Shown piece after piece: positions 7,567 through 17,655 of a stretch of 64,000 nucleotides of DNA. Source of the DNA: CAWINX01 sp963837585 (lineage in GTDB: Bacteria; Actinomycetota; Thermoleophilia; Solirubrobacterales; 70-9); contig CAWINX010000003.1 in the NCBI GenBank assembly GCA_963837585.1, forward strand, positions 868,001 to 932,000, written 5' to 3'. The notes below the pieces were generated by a model. The model was not told where the DNA came from. It did no database searches and worked only from the letters and a program-made list of their open reading frames with translations. The translations under genes were made by a program, and so were the position numbers. Position 1 is the stretch's first letter. Each line of letters begins with the position of its first letter.

Positions 7567-9426
7567 ATGTGCGGAATCGTCGGATACGTCGGTGGGCGCC
7601 CCTGCCGCGAACTGCTGGTCGCCGGTCTCGAGAAGCTCGAGTACCGGGGCTATGACTCGGCCGGCGTCTCGGTGATCGAGGACGGCCGGATCGACAGCGT
7701 CCGCGCGGTCGGCAACCTCTCCAACCTGCGCGCCGCCGTCAAGGAGCACGCTGAGAACGGCGGCGGGGTCGCGGTCGAGGCCCCTCCCGCCACCACCGGC
7801 GTCGCCCACACCCGCTGGGCGACCCACGGCCGGGTCACCGAGGAAAACGCCCACCCACACGGCGACTGCAGCGGGCGGATCAGCATCGTCCTCAACGGGA
7901 TCGTCGAGAACCACGCGACGCTGCGCCGCGAGCTGGAGGCCGAGGGCCACTCGTTCAGCTCCGAGACCGATGCCGAGATCGTCGCCCACCTGATCGAGCG
8001 CAACTACGACGGCGACCTCGCCGCCGCGGTCCGCGCCTCTTTCGCCGAGCTGCGCGGCCACTACGCCTTCGTCGCGATGCACGCCGACGAGCCGGGGTTG
8101 CTGGTCGGGGCGCGCAAGGAGTGCCCGCTGGTCGCCGGCGTCGGCGACGGCGAGTCCTTCCTCGCCTCCGCGATTCCGGCGTTCCTCGCCGAGACCCGCC
8201 GCGCGGTCATGATCGAGAACGGCGAGATAGTCACGATCGACGCCTCGGGGATTTCGATCACCGACGCCGAGGGGACTCCGGTGCAGCGCGCCGCCGAGGA
8301 GGTCGACTGGGACGAGGAGGCGGCCGAGAAGGGCGGCTATGAGACCTTCATGCTGAAGGAGATCCACGAGCAACCCGACGCGGTCGCCGAGACGATCGCC
8401 GACCGGCTGCCCACCGACGACGGCGTCGACCTCTCCGAGGTCGAGCTGAGCGACGACTTCCTGCGCGGTGTGAAGCGGATCGTCGTCGTCGCCTGCGGCA
8501 CCTCCTACCACGCCGGGCTGATCGGTCGCTACGCGATCGAGGAGTGGGCGCGGGTGCCGGTCGAGATGGACATCGCCTCCGAGTACCGCTACCGCAACCC
8601 GGTGGTCGATCCCGACGACCTCGTGATCGGGATCACCCAGTCCGGCGAGACGGCTGACACGCTCGCCGCGATGCGCCTGGCGCGCGAGCGCGGCGCCAAG
8701 GTGCTGGCGATCACCAACATCATGGGCAGCCAGGCGACCCGCGACGCCGACGCCGTCCTCTACACCCGGGCCGGCCTTGAGATCGGCGTCGCCGCGACCA
8801 AGACCTTCGTCGCCCAGGTCGCCGCGATGTACCTGATCGGCCTGCGGCTGGCCGAGCTGCGCGGGACGCTGACGGCGGAGCAGCTCTCCCACCTGGTCGT
8901 CGAGTTGAAGGCGCTGCCTTCGAAGATCGAGCAGACCCTGGAGGCGGTCGAGGAGCCGGTGCGTGTGGCAGCCGCCAAGCACGCCGAGCAGCACTTCTTC
9001 CTCTACCTGGGTCGCCACATCGGGCTGCCGGTTTGCCTGGAGGGCGCGCTGAAGCTGAAGGAGATCTCCTACATCCCAACCGACGCCTACGCCGCCGGGG
9101 AGATGAAGCACGGCCCGATCGCCCTGCTCGACGAGTCGACCCCGGTCGTTTGCGTCGCCACCGACAGCCCCGTCCTCGACAAGGTCCTCTCCAATGTCGA
9201 GGAGGTGCGGGCCCGCGGCGCCGACACGATCGCAATCGCGACCGCCGGCACCGGCAAGGTCGCCGATGTCGCCGACGAAACGATCGAGGTTGCCCGCACC
9301 GACTGGATCCTGCAGCCGATCGTCGCGGTTTTGCCACTTCAGCTCCTCGCCTACGAGATCGCCCGCGCCCGCGGCCTCAACGTCGACCAGCCGCGAAACT
9401 TGGCGAAGACGGTCACCGTTGAGTAG
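7567..9426 (+). CDS. glmS: Glutamine-fructose-6-phosphate aminotransferase (isomerising)
   Basis: A 619-residue enzyme making glucosamine-6-phosphate from fructose-6-phosphate and glutamine. It begins MCGIVGYVGG, so Cys2 is the Ntn nucleophile. The glutaminase domain includes HTRWATHG, followed by two SIS domains (ACGTSYHAG and TQSGETADTLAA in the first, EGALKLKEISYI in the second). The conserved C-terminus ends DQPRNLAKTVTVE. Only 30 nt separate it from glmM, too short for a glmS ribozyme. Confidence 0.97.
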   Translation: MCGIVGYVGGRPCRELLVAGLEKLEYRGYDSAGVSVIEDGRIDSVRAVGNLSNLRAAVKEHAENGGGVAVEAPPATTGVAHTRWATHGRVTEENAHPHGDCSGRISIVLNGIVENHATLRRELEAEGHSFSSETDAEIVAHLIERNYDGDLAAAVRASFAELRGHYAFVAMHADEPGLLVGARKECPLVAGVGDGESFLASAIPAFLAETRRAVMIENGEIVTIDASGISITDAEGTPVQRAAEEVDWDEEAAEKGGYETFMLKEIHEQPDAVAETIADRLPTDDGVDLSEVELSDDFLRGVKRIVVVACGTSYHAGLIGRYAIEEWARVPVEMDIASEYRYRNPVVDPDDLVIGITQSGETADTLAAMRLARERGAKVLAITNIMGSQATRDADAVLYTRAGLEIGVAATKTFVAQVAAMYLIGLRLAELRGTLTAEQLSHLVVELKALPSKIEQTLEAVEEPVRVAAAKHAEQHFFLYLGRHIGLPVCLEGALKLKEISYIPTDAYAAGEMKHGPIALLDESTPVVCVATDSPVLDKVLSNVEEVRARGADTIAIATAGTGKVADVADETIEVARTDWILQPIVAVLPLQLLAYEIARARGLNVDQPRNLAKTVTVE

Positions 9427-9446
9427 CGCGACTAGGATGGCGCGCA

Positions 9447-11006
9447 ATGAACGCGATCAAGTCTCGTCCGGTCCTCGCCCTCGCCTCACTGGCCGCAGCG
9501 CTCGCAATCGCGGGCTGCGGCGGAGGCGGGAGCTCCAGCACCGACCCGGCCAGCGTCACGCCTCCCGGCGTCCCCGTCTACGTCGAGGCGGCCGTGCGCC
9601 CTCAGGGCGAGGTGCAGAAGAACGTCGAGTCGCTCGCCAAGAACGTCGCCGGCATCGACGATCCCGGCGCCTTCATCGTCTCCAAGCTCGACAGCTCGCT
9701 CGCCGACTCGGATCGGGGCATCACCTACGCCCACGACATCGAGCCCTGGCTCGGCGAGCAGGCGGCGATCTTCTTCGAGCACTACGACGGCGACCAATTC
9801 ACCGGCACCGGTGCGATCGTCCAGTCGACCGACACCGCCGCCACGCAGAGCTTGATCGACAAGCTCGCCAAGTCGAACCACGCCAAGGATGCCTCCTACA
9901 ACGGCGTCGACTACAAGGTAAAAAGCTCCGACGGAAGCGTCCTGGGGATCGTCAACGACTTTCTCGTCTACGCCGAGGACGAACAGACCTTCAAGGATGT
10001 GGTCGACGCCTCGCAGGGCGACGCCCTTGACGGCGCCGACACCTACTCCAAGGCGATCTCCGCGCAGCCCAGCGGCAGCCTCGCCGACGTCTTCGTCGAC
10101 ATCGGCAGCTTGATCAAGCAGTCCGGCGGCTCGGTCGCCCCGCAGGCGGCCCAGGCCTTCAAGGCGGTCGGAGTCGACCCGAGCGCCGCCACCGCCCTGG
10201 CCAGCGCGGTGCCGGGCTCCGACCAGATCGAGATCGACCTCAGCACCAACGCCGCCGGCAACAAAAAGGTGCCGACCGGCGCCGCCGCCGACCTGCTCGA
10301 GTCTTTCCCGGCCGACTCGATTGCCGCCTTTGCCTCCTCCGGGTTCGGCGCGAGCCTGAAGCAGGCGCTCGACCAGATCGACGCCTCCGGAATTCCTCCC
10401 AAAGTGCCGCCCCACCAGCTGAAGAGCGCCCTGGCGGCGACCGGGATCGACCTCGACAAGATCGTCGGCTCGATTCAGGAGGCCGGCGTCTTCGCGACCG
10501 GCACGAGCCAAAGCAGCCTCGGCGGCGCAGCCGTTCTGACGACCGATAACGCAAACACCGCGAAGGAGACCGTCGCCAACATCGGTCTCCTGCTGCGCAG
10601 GACCGGCACGCCGGGGATCACCGCGGTCGGCGGGGGTGCGAGCGGCTTTTCCGTGCACAGCCCCCAGCTCGGTCGCCAACCGCTCGTGGTTGCCGCAAAG
10701 GGAGAGCGGATCGCGATCGGATACGGCCTCGCCGCCACCCTGAGCGGTCTCGCGACATCGAGCTCGAGCAGCCTCGGCGACAACTCGACCTATAAGGCTG
10801 CGGCGGATGCGCTCGGCGGTGCTCCGCTCAGCGGCTTCGTCGACGGGGCGGCGGCGCTGAAGCTTGCCGAGGGGCTGGGCGCAGCCACCGACCAGAAATT
10901 CCAGACGGCGAGGCCGTACCTGTCGAAGGTCCGCTTCCTCGCCTTCGGCGCCGTCGACCAGGGCGACCTGGCGACGACAAAGGTCATCGTCGGCTTCGAC
11001 AAGTAG
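9447..11006 (+). CDS. DUF3352-like lipoprotein
   Basis: A 519-residue exported protein. The N-terminus is a lipoprotein signal with lipobox LAIAGC, then a Gly/Ser linker. The rest looks like the DUF3352 group of actinobacterial surface proteins, with repeated alpha/beta blocks such as AQAAIFFEHYDGDQF, a GIVNDFLVYAEDEQTFKDV segment and a late LVVAAKGERIAIGYG segment. No catalytic motif is visible and the function is unknown. It sits 20 nt after glmS and 7 nt before acpS, so it is probably co-transcribed with cell-envelope precursor genes. Confidence 0.7.
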   Translation: MNAIKSRPVLALASLAAALAIAGCGGGGSSSTDPASVTPPGVPVYVEAAVRPQGEVQKNVESLAKNVAGIDDPGAFIVSKLDSSLADSDRGITYAHDIEPWLGEQAAIFFEHYDGDQFTGTGAIVQSTDTAATQSLIDKLAKSNHAKDASYNGVDYKVKSSDGSVLGIVNDFLVYAEDEQTFKDVVDASQGDALDGADTYSKAISAQPSGSLADVFVDIGSLIKQSGGSVAPQAAQAFKAVGVDPSAATALASAVPGSDQIEIDLSTNAAGNKKVPTGAAADLLESFPADSIAAFASSGFGASLKQALDQIDASGIPPKVPPHQLKSALAATGIDLDKIVGSIQEAGVFATGTSQSSLGGAAVLTTDNANTAKETVANIGLLLRRTGTPGITAVGGGASGFSVHSPQLGRQPLVVAAKGERIAIGYGLAATLSGLATSSSSSLGDNSTYKAAADALGGAPLSGFVDGAAALKLAEGLGAATDQKFQTARPYLSKVRFLAFGAVDQGDLATTKVIVGFDK

Positions 11007-11013
11007 CCCCGCG

Positions 11014-11367
11014 ATGGCCGGCGTCGGCATCGACCTGCTGGAGATCGATCGACTGGAGCGGGCGCTGGAGCGCTATCCGCGCCTCGCAGGCCGGATCTTC
11101 ACCGGAGCCGAGCTCGCCTACGCGTCGGCGCGAGCCCGTCCCGCGCGTCACCTTGCTGCCCGTTTCGCCGCCAAGGAAGCCGTCGTCAAGGCGCTCGGGC
11201 GAACTGACGGCTTCGGCCTGCGGGAGATCGAGGTCGTGACCGGGGAGCCGCCCGAGGTTCGACTCGAGGGAGAAGCCGCTCGGGCCGCGGGCGGGGGGAG
11301 CGTCAAGATCTCTCTCACCCACTCGCGGGACTTTGCCGCGGCGGTTGCGATAGCCGAAACTCCTTGA
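11014..11367 (+). CDS. acpS: Holo-[acyl-carrier-protein] synthase
   Basis: A 117-residue phosphopantetheinyl transferase that activates acyl carrier protein. The Mg-binding motif is GVGIDLLEIDRLE at the N-terminus, and FAAKEAVVKALG is the second signature. The end SLTHSRDFAAAVAI matches the family. The ATG at 11014 follows the lipoprotein stop by 7 nt. The nnrD start follows immediately, the common acpS-nnrD-alr arrangement in actinobacteria. Confidence 0.93.
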   Translation: MAGVGIDLLEIDRLERALERYPRLAGRIFTGAELAYASARARPARHLAARFAAKEAVVKALGRTDGFGLREIEVVTGEPPEVRLEGEAARAAGGGSVKISLTHSRDFAAAVAIAETP

Positions 11368-11369
11368 GG

Positions 11370-12841
11370 ATGGAGAGCTGGCTGCAGCCGCTGTATGACG
11401 CGGAGGGGATTCGCGCCGTCGACCGCTGGGCGATCGAGGAGCGAGGGATCCCCGGCGAGGAGCTGATGGAGGCCGCGGGTACGGCGCTTGCCGAGGCTGT
11501 CGCCGGGTTGGCGCCCGAGGGCCCCGTGCGGATCGTCTGTGGGAAGGGCAACAACGGAGGGGACGGACTTGTGGCGGCGCGCCACCTGCGGCGGATGGGC
11601 TTCGAGGTGGAGGCGCTGGAGCTCTTCTCCGGGGAGCTTCCGGTCGACCTCGACGCGTGGCTCGAGGGCGCCGGCGCCGTGGTTGACGCTCTTTTCGGCA
11701 CCGGCTTTGCGGGAACGCCCAAGGAGCCGGTCACCGCGGCGATCGAGGCAATCAACCGCTGCGGGGCGCCGGTGGTCGCCTGCGACATCGCCTCCGGGGT
11801 TGACGCCTCCAGCGGCGAGGTCGCCGGCACAGCCGTCGAGGCCGACCTGACCGTCAGCTTTCACGCGGCGAAGTTGGGACACCGGATTGCTCCGGGCAAG
11901 TGGCACACCGGGGAGCTTCGGGTCGTCGCCGATCGGGATCCCCGAGCGGCGCGCCGCCCCAGCCTGCCGGCGGCACGATCGACGCCTCGGTGCTCAGCCT
12001 GGCGCCGCGCCGCGGATCCCGCTCGACCAAGTTCAGCTCCGGCCAGGTGGTGATCGCCGGCGGGTCGCGCGGCCTCACCGGTGCGGTGCGGATGTCTTCG
12101 GAGGCGGCCGTTCGCGCCGGCGCCGGCTACGCGACCGTCGCCGTGCCGGCCGACCTCGAGCCGATCTTCGAAGCGGGGCGACCGGAGGTGATGTCGGTCG
12201 GTTGCCCGGGCGGCGACGGCTGCCTGGCGCTCGCCTCGGGCAAGGCCGTGCTCGGCGCCTTCGAGCGGGCCGCGGCCGGGGTATTCGGCCCCGGACTGGG
12301 TCGCGACCCGGGGTCGGTCGAGCTGGCACGCGATGTCGTCGGCCGGATCGAGGCCGCCCTGGTCGTGGACGCAGACGGGCTCAACGCCTTTGCCGGACGC
12401 CTCAGCGAGATCGCCGCCCGGCCCGGCCCGACGGTCCTCACTCCTCACGCCGGCGAGTTGGGACGGTTGCTCGACCGCCCCTCCGAGGAAATTGCGGCCC
12501 ACCGCCTCGCCGCGGCGGGCGAAGCGGCGCGACTCTCCGGGGCCGTCGTCGTGCTCAAGGGGGACGACACGATCGTCACCGACGGCGAGCGAATCGCGGT
12601 CAACGCCCTGTCGGCTCCGGGGCTGGCCACCGCGGGCACCGGCGACGTCCTCTCCGGGGTGATTGCCGCCCTGCTGGCGCGCGGGCTCGACCCCTTCGCT
12701 GCCGCCTGCGCCGGAGTCATCGCCCACGCTCGGGCCGGCCGGATCGCAGCGGAGCGGATCGGCGCCGCCGAGTCGGTCCTCGCCGGCGATGTGATCGAGG
12801 CGATTCCCGCCGGGATGCTCCCCGACTCGCGCGTCGAATAA
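11370..12841 (+). pseudogene. nnrD: Bifunctional NAD(P)HX epimerase/dehydratase, frame disrupted
   Basis: Repairs hydrated NAD(P)H. The N-terminal YjeF epimerase domain (GKGNNGGDGLVAARHLRRMG, DALFGTGF, DIASGVDASSGEV) is in one frame from the ATG at 11370. The C-terminal ADP-dependent dehydratase domain (VVIAGGSRGLTGA, GPGLGRDPG, LTPHAGELGRLL, TAGTGDVLSG) is in another frame ending at 12841. The switch falls at about 11926-11945. Removing two bases there gives a smooth join through an IGIP-like linker. Both domains keep all motifs, so a sequencing or assembly indel is the likely cause. Confidence 0.85.
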
Positions 12842-12855
12842 TCTCGCCGGACCCG

Positions 12856-13320
12856 ATGAAGACCGCTGCCGAGATCATGGACGCCGACGTGCCTACCGTC
12901 ACTCCGGACGAGGACGCTCGCGCCGCGATCGACCTGCTCGCCAAGACCGAGATGGGGGCGATCCCGGTCATCGATGAGGATCGCAGCGTGGTCGGGATCG
13001 TCAGCGAGTCGGACCTGATCCTCAGCGACGAGGAGTCCGATCTCCACCTTCCCCACTACCTCAACATCATGGGCGGCGTCGTCTTCATCGGCTCGATGAA
13101 GGGCTTCGAGCACCGTCTCGACAAAGCGTTCGCGACGAAGGTCTCCGAGTTGATGACCGCCGATCCGATTACGGCTCGCACCGACGACGATGCCCGGGCG
13201 GTGGCCAAGACGATCGCCGACAAGCACCACAACCACCTGCCCGTGGTCGACGCCGACGGCCGACTCGCCGGGCTGGTGACCCGGGCCGACGCGCTCGCGG
13301 CGCTTGTCGCCGACGACTAG
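12856..13320 (+). CDS. Tandem CBS-domain protein
   Basis: A 154-residue protein made of two CBS domains: AAEIMDADVPTVTPDEDA through GIVSESDLIL, and VSELMTADPITARTDDDA through GLVTRADALAAL. Between them is a short insert (ESDLHLPHYLNIMGG) of the type common in stand-alone CBS proteins. CBS pairs bind adenosyl ligands and regulate partner proteins; no partner is fused here. It sits between nnrD and alr, with 14 nt and 3 nt gaps. The ligand and target are unknown. Confidence 0.85.
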   Translation: MKTAAEIMDADVPTVTPDEDARAAIDLLAKTEMGAIPVIDEDRSVVGIVSESDLILSDEESDLHLPHYLNIMGGVVFIGSMKGFEHRLDKAFATKVSELMTADPITARTDDDARAVAKTIADKHHNHLPVVDADGRLAGLVTRADALAALVADD

Positions 13321-13323
13321 GCG

Positions 13324-14437
13324 ATGACCCAGCGGGCAATCGCCCGGATCGACCTCGGCGCCGTGGAGCGCAACTGCTCCCTGCTGCGCTCAACCCTGCG
13401 CGAGGGTGCCGAGCTGTGTGCGGTCGTCAAGGCCGACGGCTACGGCCACGGCGCCGACGGCTGTGCCGAGGCCGCCCTCGCCGGCGGCGCCACCCGGCTG
13501 GCGGTCGCCGCCGCGACCGAGGCCGCCCAGGTCGGCCGCCGCTTCCAGCACGTCCCCCTACTGACCATGGGCGCTCTGACCGAGGAGGAGGTCGACATCG
13601 CCCTGGCGGCGGGCTCCGAGGTCGCGGTTTGGCGCGAGGGATTTCGCGCTCTTCTCGCCGATCGCGCCAGGGCGCAGGGGCGCCCCGCCCGCGTCCACGT
13701 CAAGCACGACAGCGGCATGGGCAGGCTCGGCAACCCCGACCCCGGCGAGGTGCTCGCCCTCGCTCGCGCCTGCGACGAGAGCCCCGACCTACGAGCTGGC
13801 GGGCGTCTGGACCCACTTCGCGACGGCCGATGAGCCCGAGTCGGACTACTTCGACGAGCAGCTGGAACGGTTCACCGCCGTCGCCGACGCGGTCCGGGCC
13901 GAGTTCCCCGGAGTCACCGTCCACGCAGCCAACAGCGCCGCAGTCTTCCGCGAGCCGAACTCCCATTTCGACATGGCTCGCTGCGGCGTCGCCGTCTACG
14001 GCCTCGACCCCTTCCAGGGCGACCCGGCCGAGCGTGGCCTCGCGCCGGCGCTCGCGCTGCACTCCTATGTCGCCGACGTGAAGCGGTTTGCGGCCGGCAG
14101 CTCAGCCGGCTACGGCCGGACCTGGAGGGCCGAGCGCGACACCTGGGTCGGCGTGCTGCCGCTCGGCTACGGCGACGGCGTCAGGCGCGGCCTCTCCAAC
14201 AACGCCGAGGTCCTGGTGCGCGGCCGTCGTCGGCCGCTGGTCGGGACCGTCTCGATGGACAACGTGACGATCGACCTCGGGCCCGAGACCGAGGTCGAGC
14301 CGGGCGACGAAGCGGTGCTGATTGGCGCTCAGGGGGAGGAGGCGATCCTCGCCGAGGAGGTCGCGACGCGCCTCGGCACGATCAATTACGAGGTCACCTG
14401 CGGAATCTCCGCCCGTGTTCCGCGGGAACCGGCATGA
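13324..14437 (+). pseudogene. alr: Alanine racemase, frame disrupted
   Basis: Supplies D-alanine for peptidoglycan. The PLP-lysine motif AVVKADGYGHGA is near residue 38. The second half carries the catalytic Tyr region (GYGRTWRAERDTWVGVLPLGYGDGV), VSMDNVTIDLG and the C-terminal YEVTCGISARVPR. The frame changes at about 13783 in a CCCC run (AGCCCCGACC). Removing one C restores a full-length protein. Alr is normally essential, so the break is most likely an error in the sequence. The stop overlaps the start of the next gene. Confidence 0.88.
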
Positions 14438-15855
14438 GCCTGGCGGAACGGCTCGGCGCCGCGCCGCTGGTCGCCGCGGCTCGGGAGGCGCTGGCGGGCG
14501 GCGAGGGCGTTTGGGTGGTCGGCGGCGCCGTTCGCGACGCGGCCCTGGGGCGCGAGGTGACCGACCTCGACCTCGCGGTGGCCGGCGACCCCGCGCGGGC
14601 GGCGAAGGCGATTGCTCGCCTGGGCGACGGGCACGCCTTCGAGTTGTCCTCGGAGTTCGCGACCTGGCGCGCGGTGGATCGCGACGGCTCTTGGCAGGTC
14701 GACGTCTCTCCGCTGCGGGGGGAGACGATCGAGGCCGACCTGGCGGCGCGCGACTTCACGATCGGCGCAGTCGCCGTGTCGCTGGCCGGGGGCGAGCCGC
14801 TCGACCCCTACGGCGGCCTCGGCGACCTCGACCGACGCTTCCTGCGCGCCGTCGGTCCAGGCAGCTTCGCCGAGGACCCGCTCCGCCTGCTGCGGGCCGG
14901 ACGACTGAGCGCCGAGTTGGAGCTTGAGATCGATCCCGACACGGTCTCCCTCGCCCGGGCGGAGGCGACCAGGGCCGCTGAGCCGGCGGGGGAGCGCCAG
15001 CTCGCCGAGCTGCTCCAGCTGCTCGCCGCCCTTGATCCGCTGCGCGGCCTCGCGGCGCTCGACGAGCTGGGCGTGACGGCGGTCGCCCTGCCGGAAGTCG
15101 AGAATTTGCGGGGGGTCGAGCAGGGTCCCAACCACCATCTCGACGTCCACGGTCACACCCTCGCCGTGCTGGCTCACACGCTGGAGGTCGAGGCCGATCT
15201 CGACCGCTTCGCCGGCGAGCGAGCGGCAGAGGTCGCCGAATTGTTGGCCGAGCCGCTCGCCGACGGCGCCACCCGCGGCACGGCGCTCCGCTTCGGTGCC
15301 CTCCTTCATGACATCGGCAAGCCCGCAACCCGCGGCGAGCGCGACGGCTACGTCACCTTCATCGGCCACGACCGCGACGGCGCCGAAATCATCGGCGGGC
15401 TCTGTGGGCGGCTGAAGGCGAGTCGGCGCCTCACCCAACACCTCCAGGCGCTCACCCTTCACCACCTGCGACTCGGGTTTCTCGTTCACGAGGCCCCACT
15501 GCCCCGTCGCCGCATCCACGAGTACCTGCGCGCCACGGACCCCGTTTCCGTCGACGTAACGCTCCTCACCGTCGCCGATCGCCTCTCGGCACGCGGCGGC
15601 GGTCCCTTTGCCACCGACGAGATGATCGAGGCCCACCTCGCCCTCGCCCGCGACATGGTCGCCGCCGGGCTCGACTGGCGCCGAAACGGCCCGCCGACCC
15701 CACTGCTTCGCGGTGACGAGCTGGCCGCCGAGCTGGGAATCGACGAGGGCCCGGAGTTGGGCGAGCTGCTCGCCGAGCTGGAGGCGGCCCAGTACGCGGG
15801 GGAGGTCAGCACCCGCGACGAGGCGGTCGAGCGCGCCCGGCAAGTTCGGGGATAG
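14434..15855 (+). CDS. CCA-adding/poly(A)-polymerase-type nucleotidyltransferase with HD domain
   Basis: A 473-residue class II nucleotidyltransferase. The head domain has GGAVRD and DLDLAV (metal-binding Asp pair), then RDFTIGAVAV and the EDPLRLLRAGRLSAEL neck. An HD phosphohydrolase domain follows (HGHTLAVLAHTLE, LLHDIGKPATR). This fits a tRNA nucleotidyltransferase that adds or repairs the 3' CCA end, and the tRNA-Pro in this window indeed lacks an encoded CCA. A poly(A) polymerase role cannot be excluded from sequence alone. It overlaps alr by 4 nt. Confidence 0.88.
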   Translation: MSLAERLGAAPLVAAAREALAGGEGVWVVGGAVRDAALGREVTDLDLAVAGDPARAAKAIARLGDGHAFELSSEFATWRAVDRDGSWQVDVSPLRGETIEADLAARDFTIGAVAVSLAGGEPLDPYGGLGDLDRRFLRAVGPGSFAEDPLRLLRAGRLSAELELEIDPDTVSLARAEATRAAEPAGERQLAELLQLLAALDPLRGLAALDELGVTAVALPEVENLRGVEQGPNHHLDVHGHTLAVLAHTLEVEADLDRFAGERAAEVAELLAEPLADGATRGTALRFGALLHDIGKPATRGERDGYVTFIGHDRDGAEIIGGLCGRLKASRRLTQHLQALTLHHLRLGFLVHEAPLPRRRIHEYLRATDPVSVDVTLLTVADRLSARGGGPFATDEMIEAHLALARDMVAAGLDWRRNGPPTPLLRGDELAAELGIDEGPELGELLAELEAAQYAGEVSTRDEAVERARQVRG

Positions 15856-15893
15856 CTGGGAATTCAGCCCCGGTCCGCTACCCTCTCCGCCGC

Positions 15894-16112
15894 ATGGGGA
15901 AAGAGGAAAAGATCGAGATGGAGGGCGAGATCACCGAGGCCCTCCCCAACACGATGTTCCGGGTCAAACTCGACAACGGACACGACGTGCTCGGTCACAT
16001 CTCCGGCAAGATGCGCCGCCACTACATCCGCATCCTCCCCGGAGACCGGGTGAAGATCGAGCTCTCGCCATACGACCTCGATCGCGGCCGCATCACATAT
16101 CGCTACAAATAG
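15894..16112 (+). CDS. infA: Translation initiation factor IF-1
   Basis: A 72-residue OB-fold protein that binds the 30S A site during initiation. The full family sequence pattern is visible: EGEITEALPNTMFRVKLDNG, then HISGKMRRHYIRILPGD and a SPYDLDRGRITYRYK end. Here it is not next to rpmJ/rpsM as in many bacteria but stands after the CCA-type nucleotidyltransferase gene. It is only 11 nt before the PqqD-type gene, so that cluster may be read from the infA promoter. Confidence 0.95.
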   Translation: MGKEEKIEMEGEITEALPNTMFRVKLDNGHDVLGHISGKMRRHYIRILPGDRVKIELSPYDLDRGRITYRYK

Positions 16113-16123
16113 GGCAACCCGCA

Positions 16124-16561
16124 ATGGTTGACCCCGGCACCCGCTTTCGCGTCAGCTCCTCCAACATCGTCCACGAAGAGATCGACGGTGAGACGATCGT
16201 GATCAACCTTGCCGGAGGGTGCTACTACAGCCTCTCCGGCGGCGGCCCATCGATTTGGTCACGGCTTGTCGTCGGTGCCAGCGCCGACGACATCATCGCC
16301 GCACTTGCCTCTGCGCCCGAGGATGTGGGTGAGGTTCGTGGGGATGTCATGGATCTCATGGAGCGCCTCTTCGCCGAGGCGCTGATAGCTCCGGTTGTCG
16401 ATCAGCCAGTGGAGGACGAATCGCCTGATCCCCCCGGATCGACTGTCAAGTACGCGAGGCCCGTCCTTGAGAAATACGACGACCTCAAGGACTATTTCTT
16501 GATCGATCCGATTCATGAGGTTGACACCGCCGGCTGGCCACACACGACCGACGCCGCCTGA
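16124..16561 (+). CDS. PqqD-domain protein with precursor-like C-terminal tail
   Basis: A 145-residue protein. Residues 5-93 form a PqqD/RRE winged-helix domain (RVSSSNIVHEEIDGETIVINLAGG, then YYSL and the ADDIIAAL helix), the module that recognises RiPP leader peptides. After an acidic Pro linker the tail has YARPVL at 110-115, matching the YxxPxL motif that RRE domains bind in lasso leaders. It ends with a DPIHEVDTAGWPH segment at 128-140. The tail may therefore be a fused substrate or a tethered recognition peptide. This is inference. The kinase-like, glycosyltransferase, exporter and nucleotidyltransferase genes follow. Confidence 0.75.
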   Translation: MVDPGTRFRVSSSNIVHEEIDGETIVINLAGGCYYSLSGGGPSIWSRLVVGASADDIIAALASAPEDVGEVRGDVMDLMERLFAEALIAPVVDQPVEDESPDPPGSTVKYARPVLEKYDDLKDYFLIDPIHEVDTAGWPHTTDAA

Positions 16562-16572
16562 CAACGCGGCCC

Positions 16573-17655
16573 GTGCAGTCTCCTCGCGCCGTTCAGCAGA
16601 CCCTCGACGAGGCAGGCGTGCGGGGCTGGCTGGCGCTGTTGGACGAAAGGTTCGAACAGGCCGCCGATGCGGTCGGAGGCGTTGAAGAGCGCCACCTGAA
16701 AATCGGCGGCATTCCCGTGCGGTTCGCCTGTGCGGGGTCGGCAACCGCGCCGTTGTTGGCTCCCTTCGAACACCTTTCGACGGCGGCGCTGGATACGAGG
16801 TTGGAGGTGCGCCTTTTCGATTCCGCCTCCACCGGCGCCTCGATGCCCGACCTTCCGTGGCCAGTGCCCGATGATCTCCCCGGGGTGGCTCCATTTGCTC
16901 GATTTGTCGTGGGCGATGTCTGCGTCGTAAGTGACCTCGTCGGTGGGCCGGCGATCGTCGTGGACAGCGCCAGGTCCCGGGCGGTCTTCCACACACCGGA
17001 TGCCGATGCGGTTGGCCTGCATGAGCAGGCCGCCCTCCTTCGAGACGCGCTCCAGATGTTGCTTGCTCCGCGTCGCTGGTTGGTCCATGCGGCAGCGGTC
17101 GGCAATCGGGAAAGCGCCTCGCTTCTGGTCGGCGCGAGCGGCTCGGGCAAGTCGACGCTGGCCCTTTCTTGCGCACAGGCCGGAATGGAGATCGCCGGCG
17201 ACGACTACATCGTGCTGGAGCCAGGGCAAAATCCACGTGCCCACGCTCTGAGCTCGATGGCGAAGCTGTCCCTGGCCACAGCGCGACTGCTCGGAATCGA
17301 TCCGGTGCGTACGGCGGCCTGGCGTTTTCATTCGACCCTGGAGGGTCCGGCGAAGGCGGTCGTCGGGATCGAGGAGGTGGCACCGGGTCGTTTGAGCGCC
17401 GAGCTTCCGATTACGACGCTCGTCGCTCCCCGCCTGTCCGACCGGCGAGAGCCGCGGTTGGTGGAGGTTTCCGCCCCGGTGGCTCTACGGGCGCTTGCGC
17501 CCAGCACCGCGCTGCAGTCACGGGTGGCGCCGCCACGCCTGCTGGCCTCGCTTGGCGATCTCGTTCGCCGGGTGCGCAGCTTCGAGCTCGAGTTGTGTGA
17601 GGACGTCGCCGCCAATGCGGAAGCGGTTGCGGAGGCGGTCGATCGCGGTGCTTGA
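16573..17655 (+). CDS. HPr kinase-like ATPase of a RiPP-type cluster
   Basis: A 360-residue protein with the HprK-type C-terminal fold: HAAAV at 172-176, Walker A GASGSGKST at 187-195, and an AGDDYIVLE acidic motif after it. The N-terminal 160 residues are a poorly conserved lobe. Homologues in lasso-peptide clusters phosphorylate the precursor or its product, as known for the paeninodin kinase. The carbohydrate-control role of true HprK is unlikely here, as no HPr gene is nearby. The start is a GTG 11 nt after the PqqD gene. The substrate is unknown. Confidence 0.78.
   Translation: MQSPRAVQQTLDEAGVRGWLALLDERFEQAADAVGGVEERHLKIGGIPVRFACAGSATAPLLAPFEHLSTAALDTRLEVRLFDSASTGASMPDLPWPVPDDLPGVAPFARFVVGDVCVVSDLVGGPAIVVDSARSRAVFHTPDADAVGLHEQAALLRDALQMLLAPRRWLVHAAAVGNRESASLLVGASGSGKSTLALSCAQAGMEIAGDDYIVLEPGQNPRAHALSSMAKLSLATARLLGIDPVRTAAWRFHSTLEGPAKAVVGIEEVAPGRLSAELPITTLVAPRLSDRREPRLVEVSAPVALRALAPSTALQSRVAPPRLLASLGDLVRRVRSFELELCEDVAANAEAVAEAVDRGA

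Noticed and set aside
7555..9447. A 630-codon open frame on the minus strand
   Set aside because: It lies exactly opposite glmS, has no domain and an Asp/Leu/Val-rich composition typical of antisense frames in GC-rich genes.
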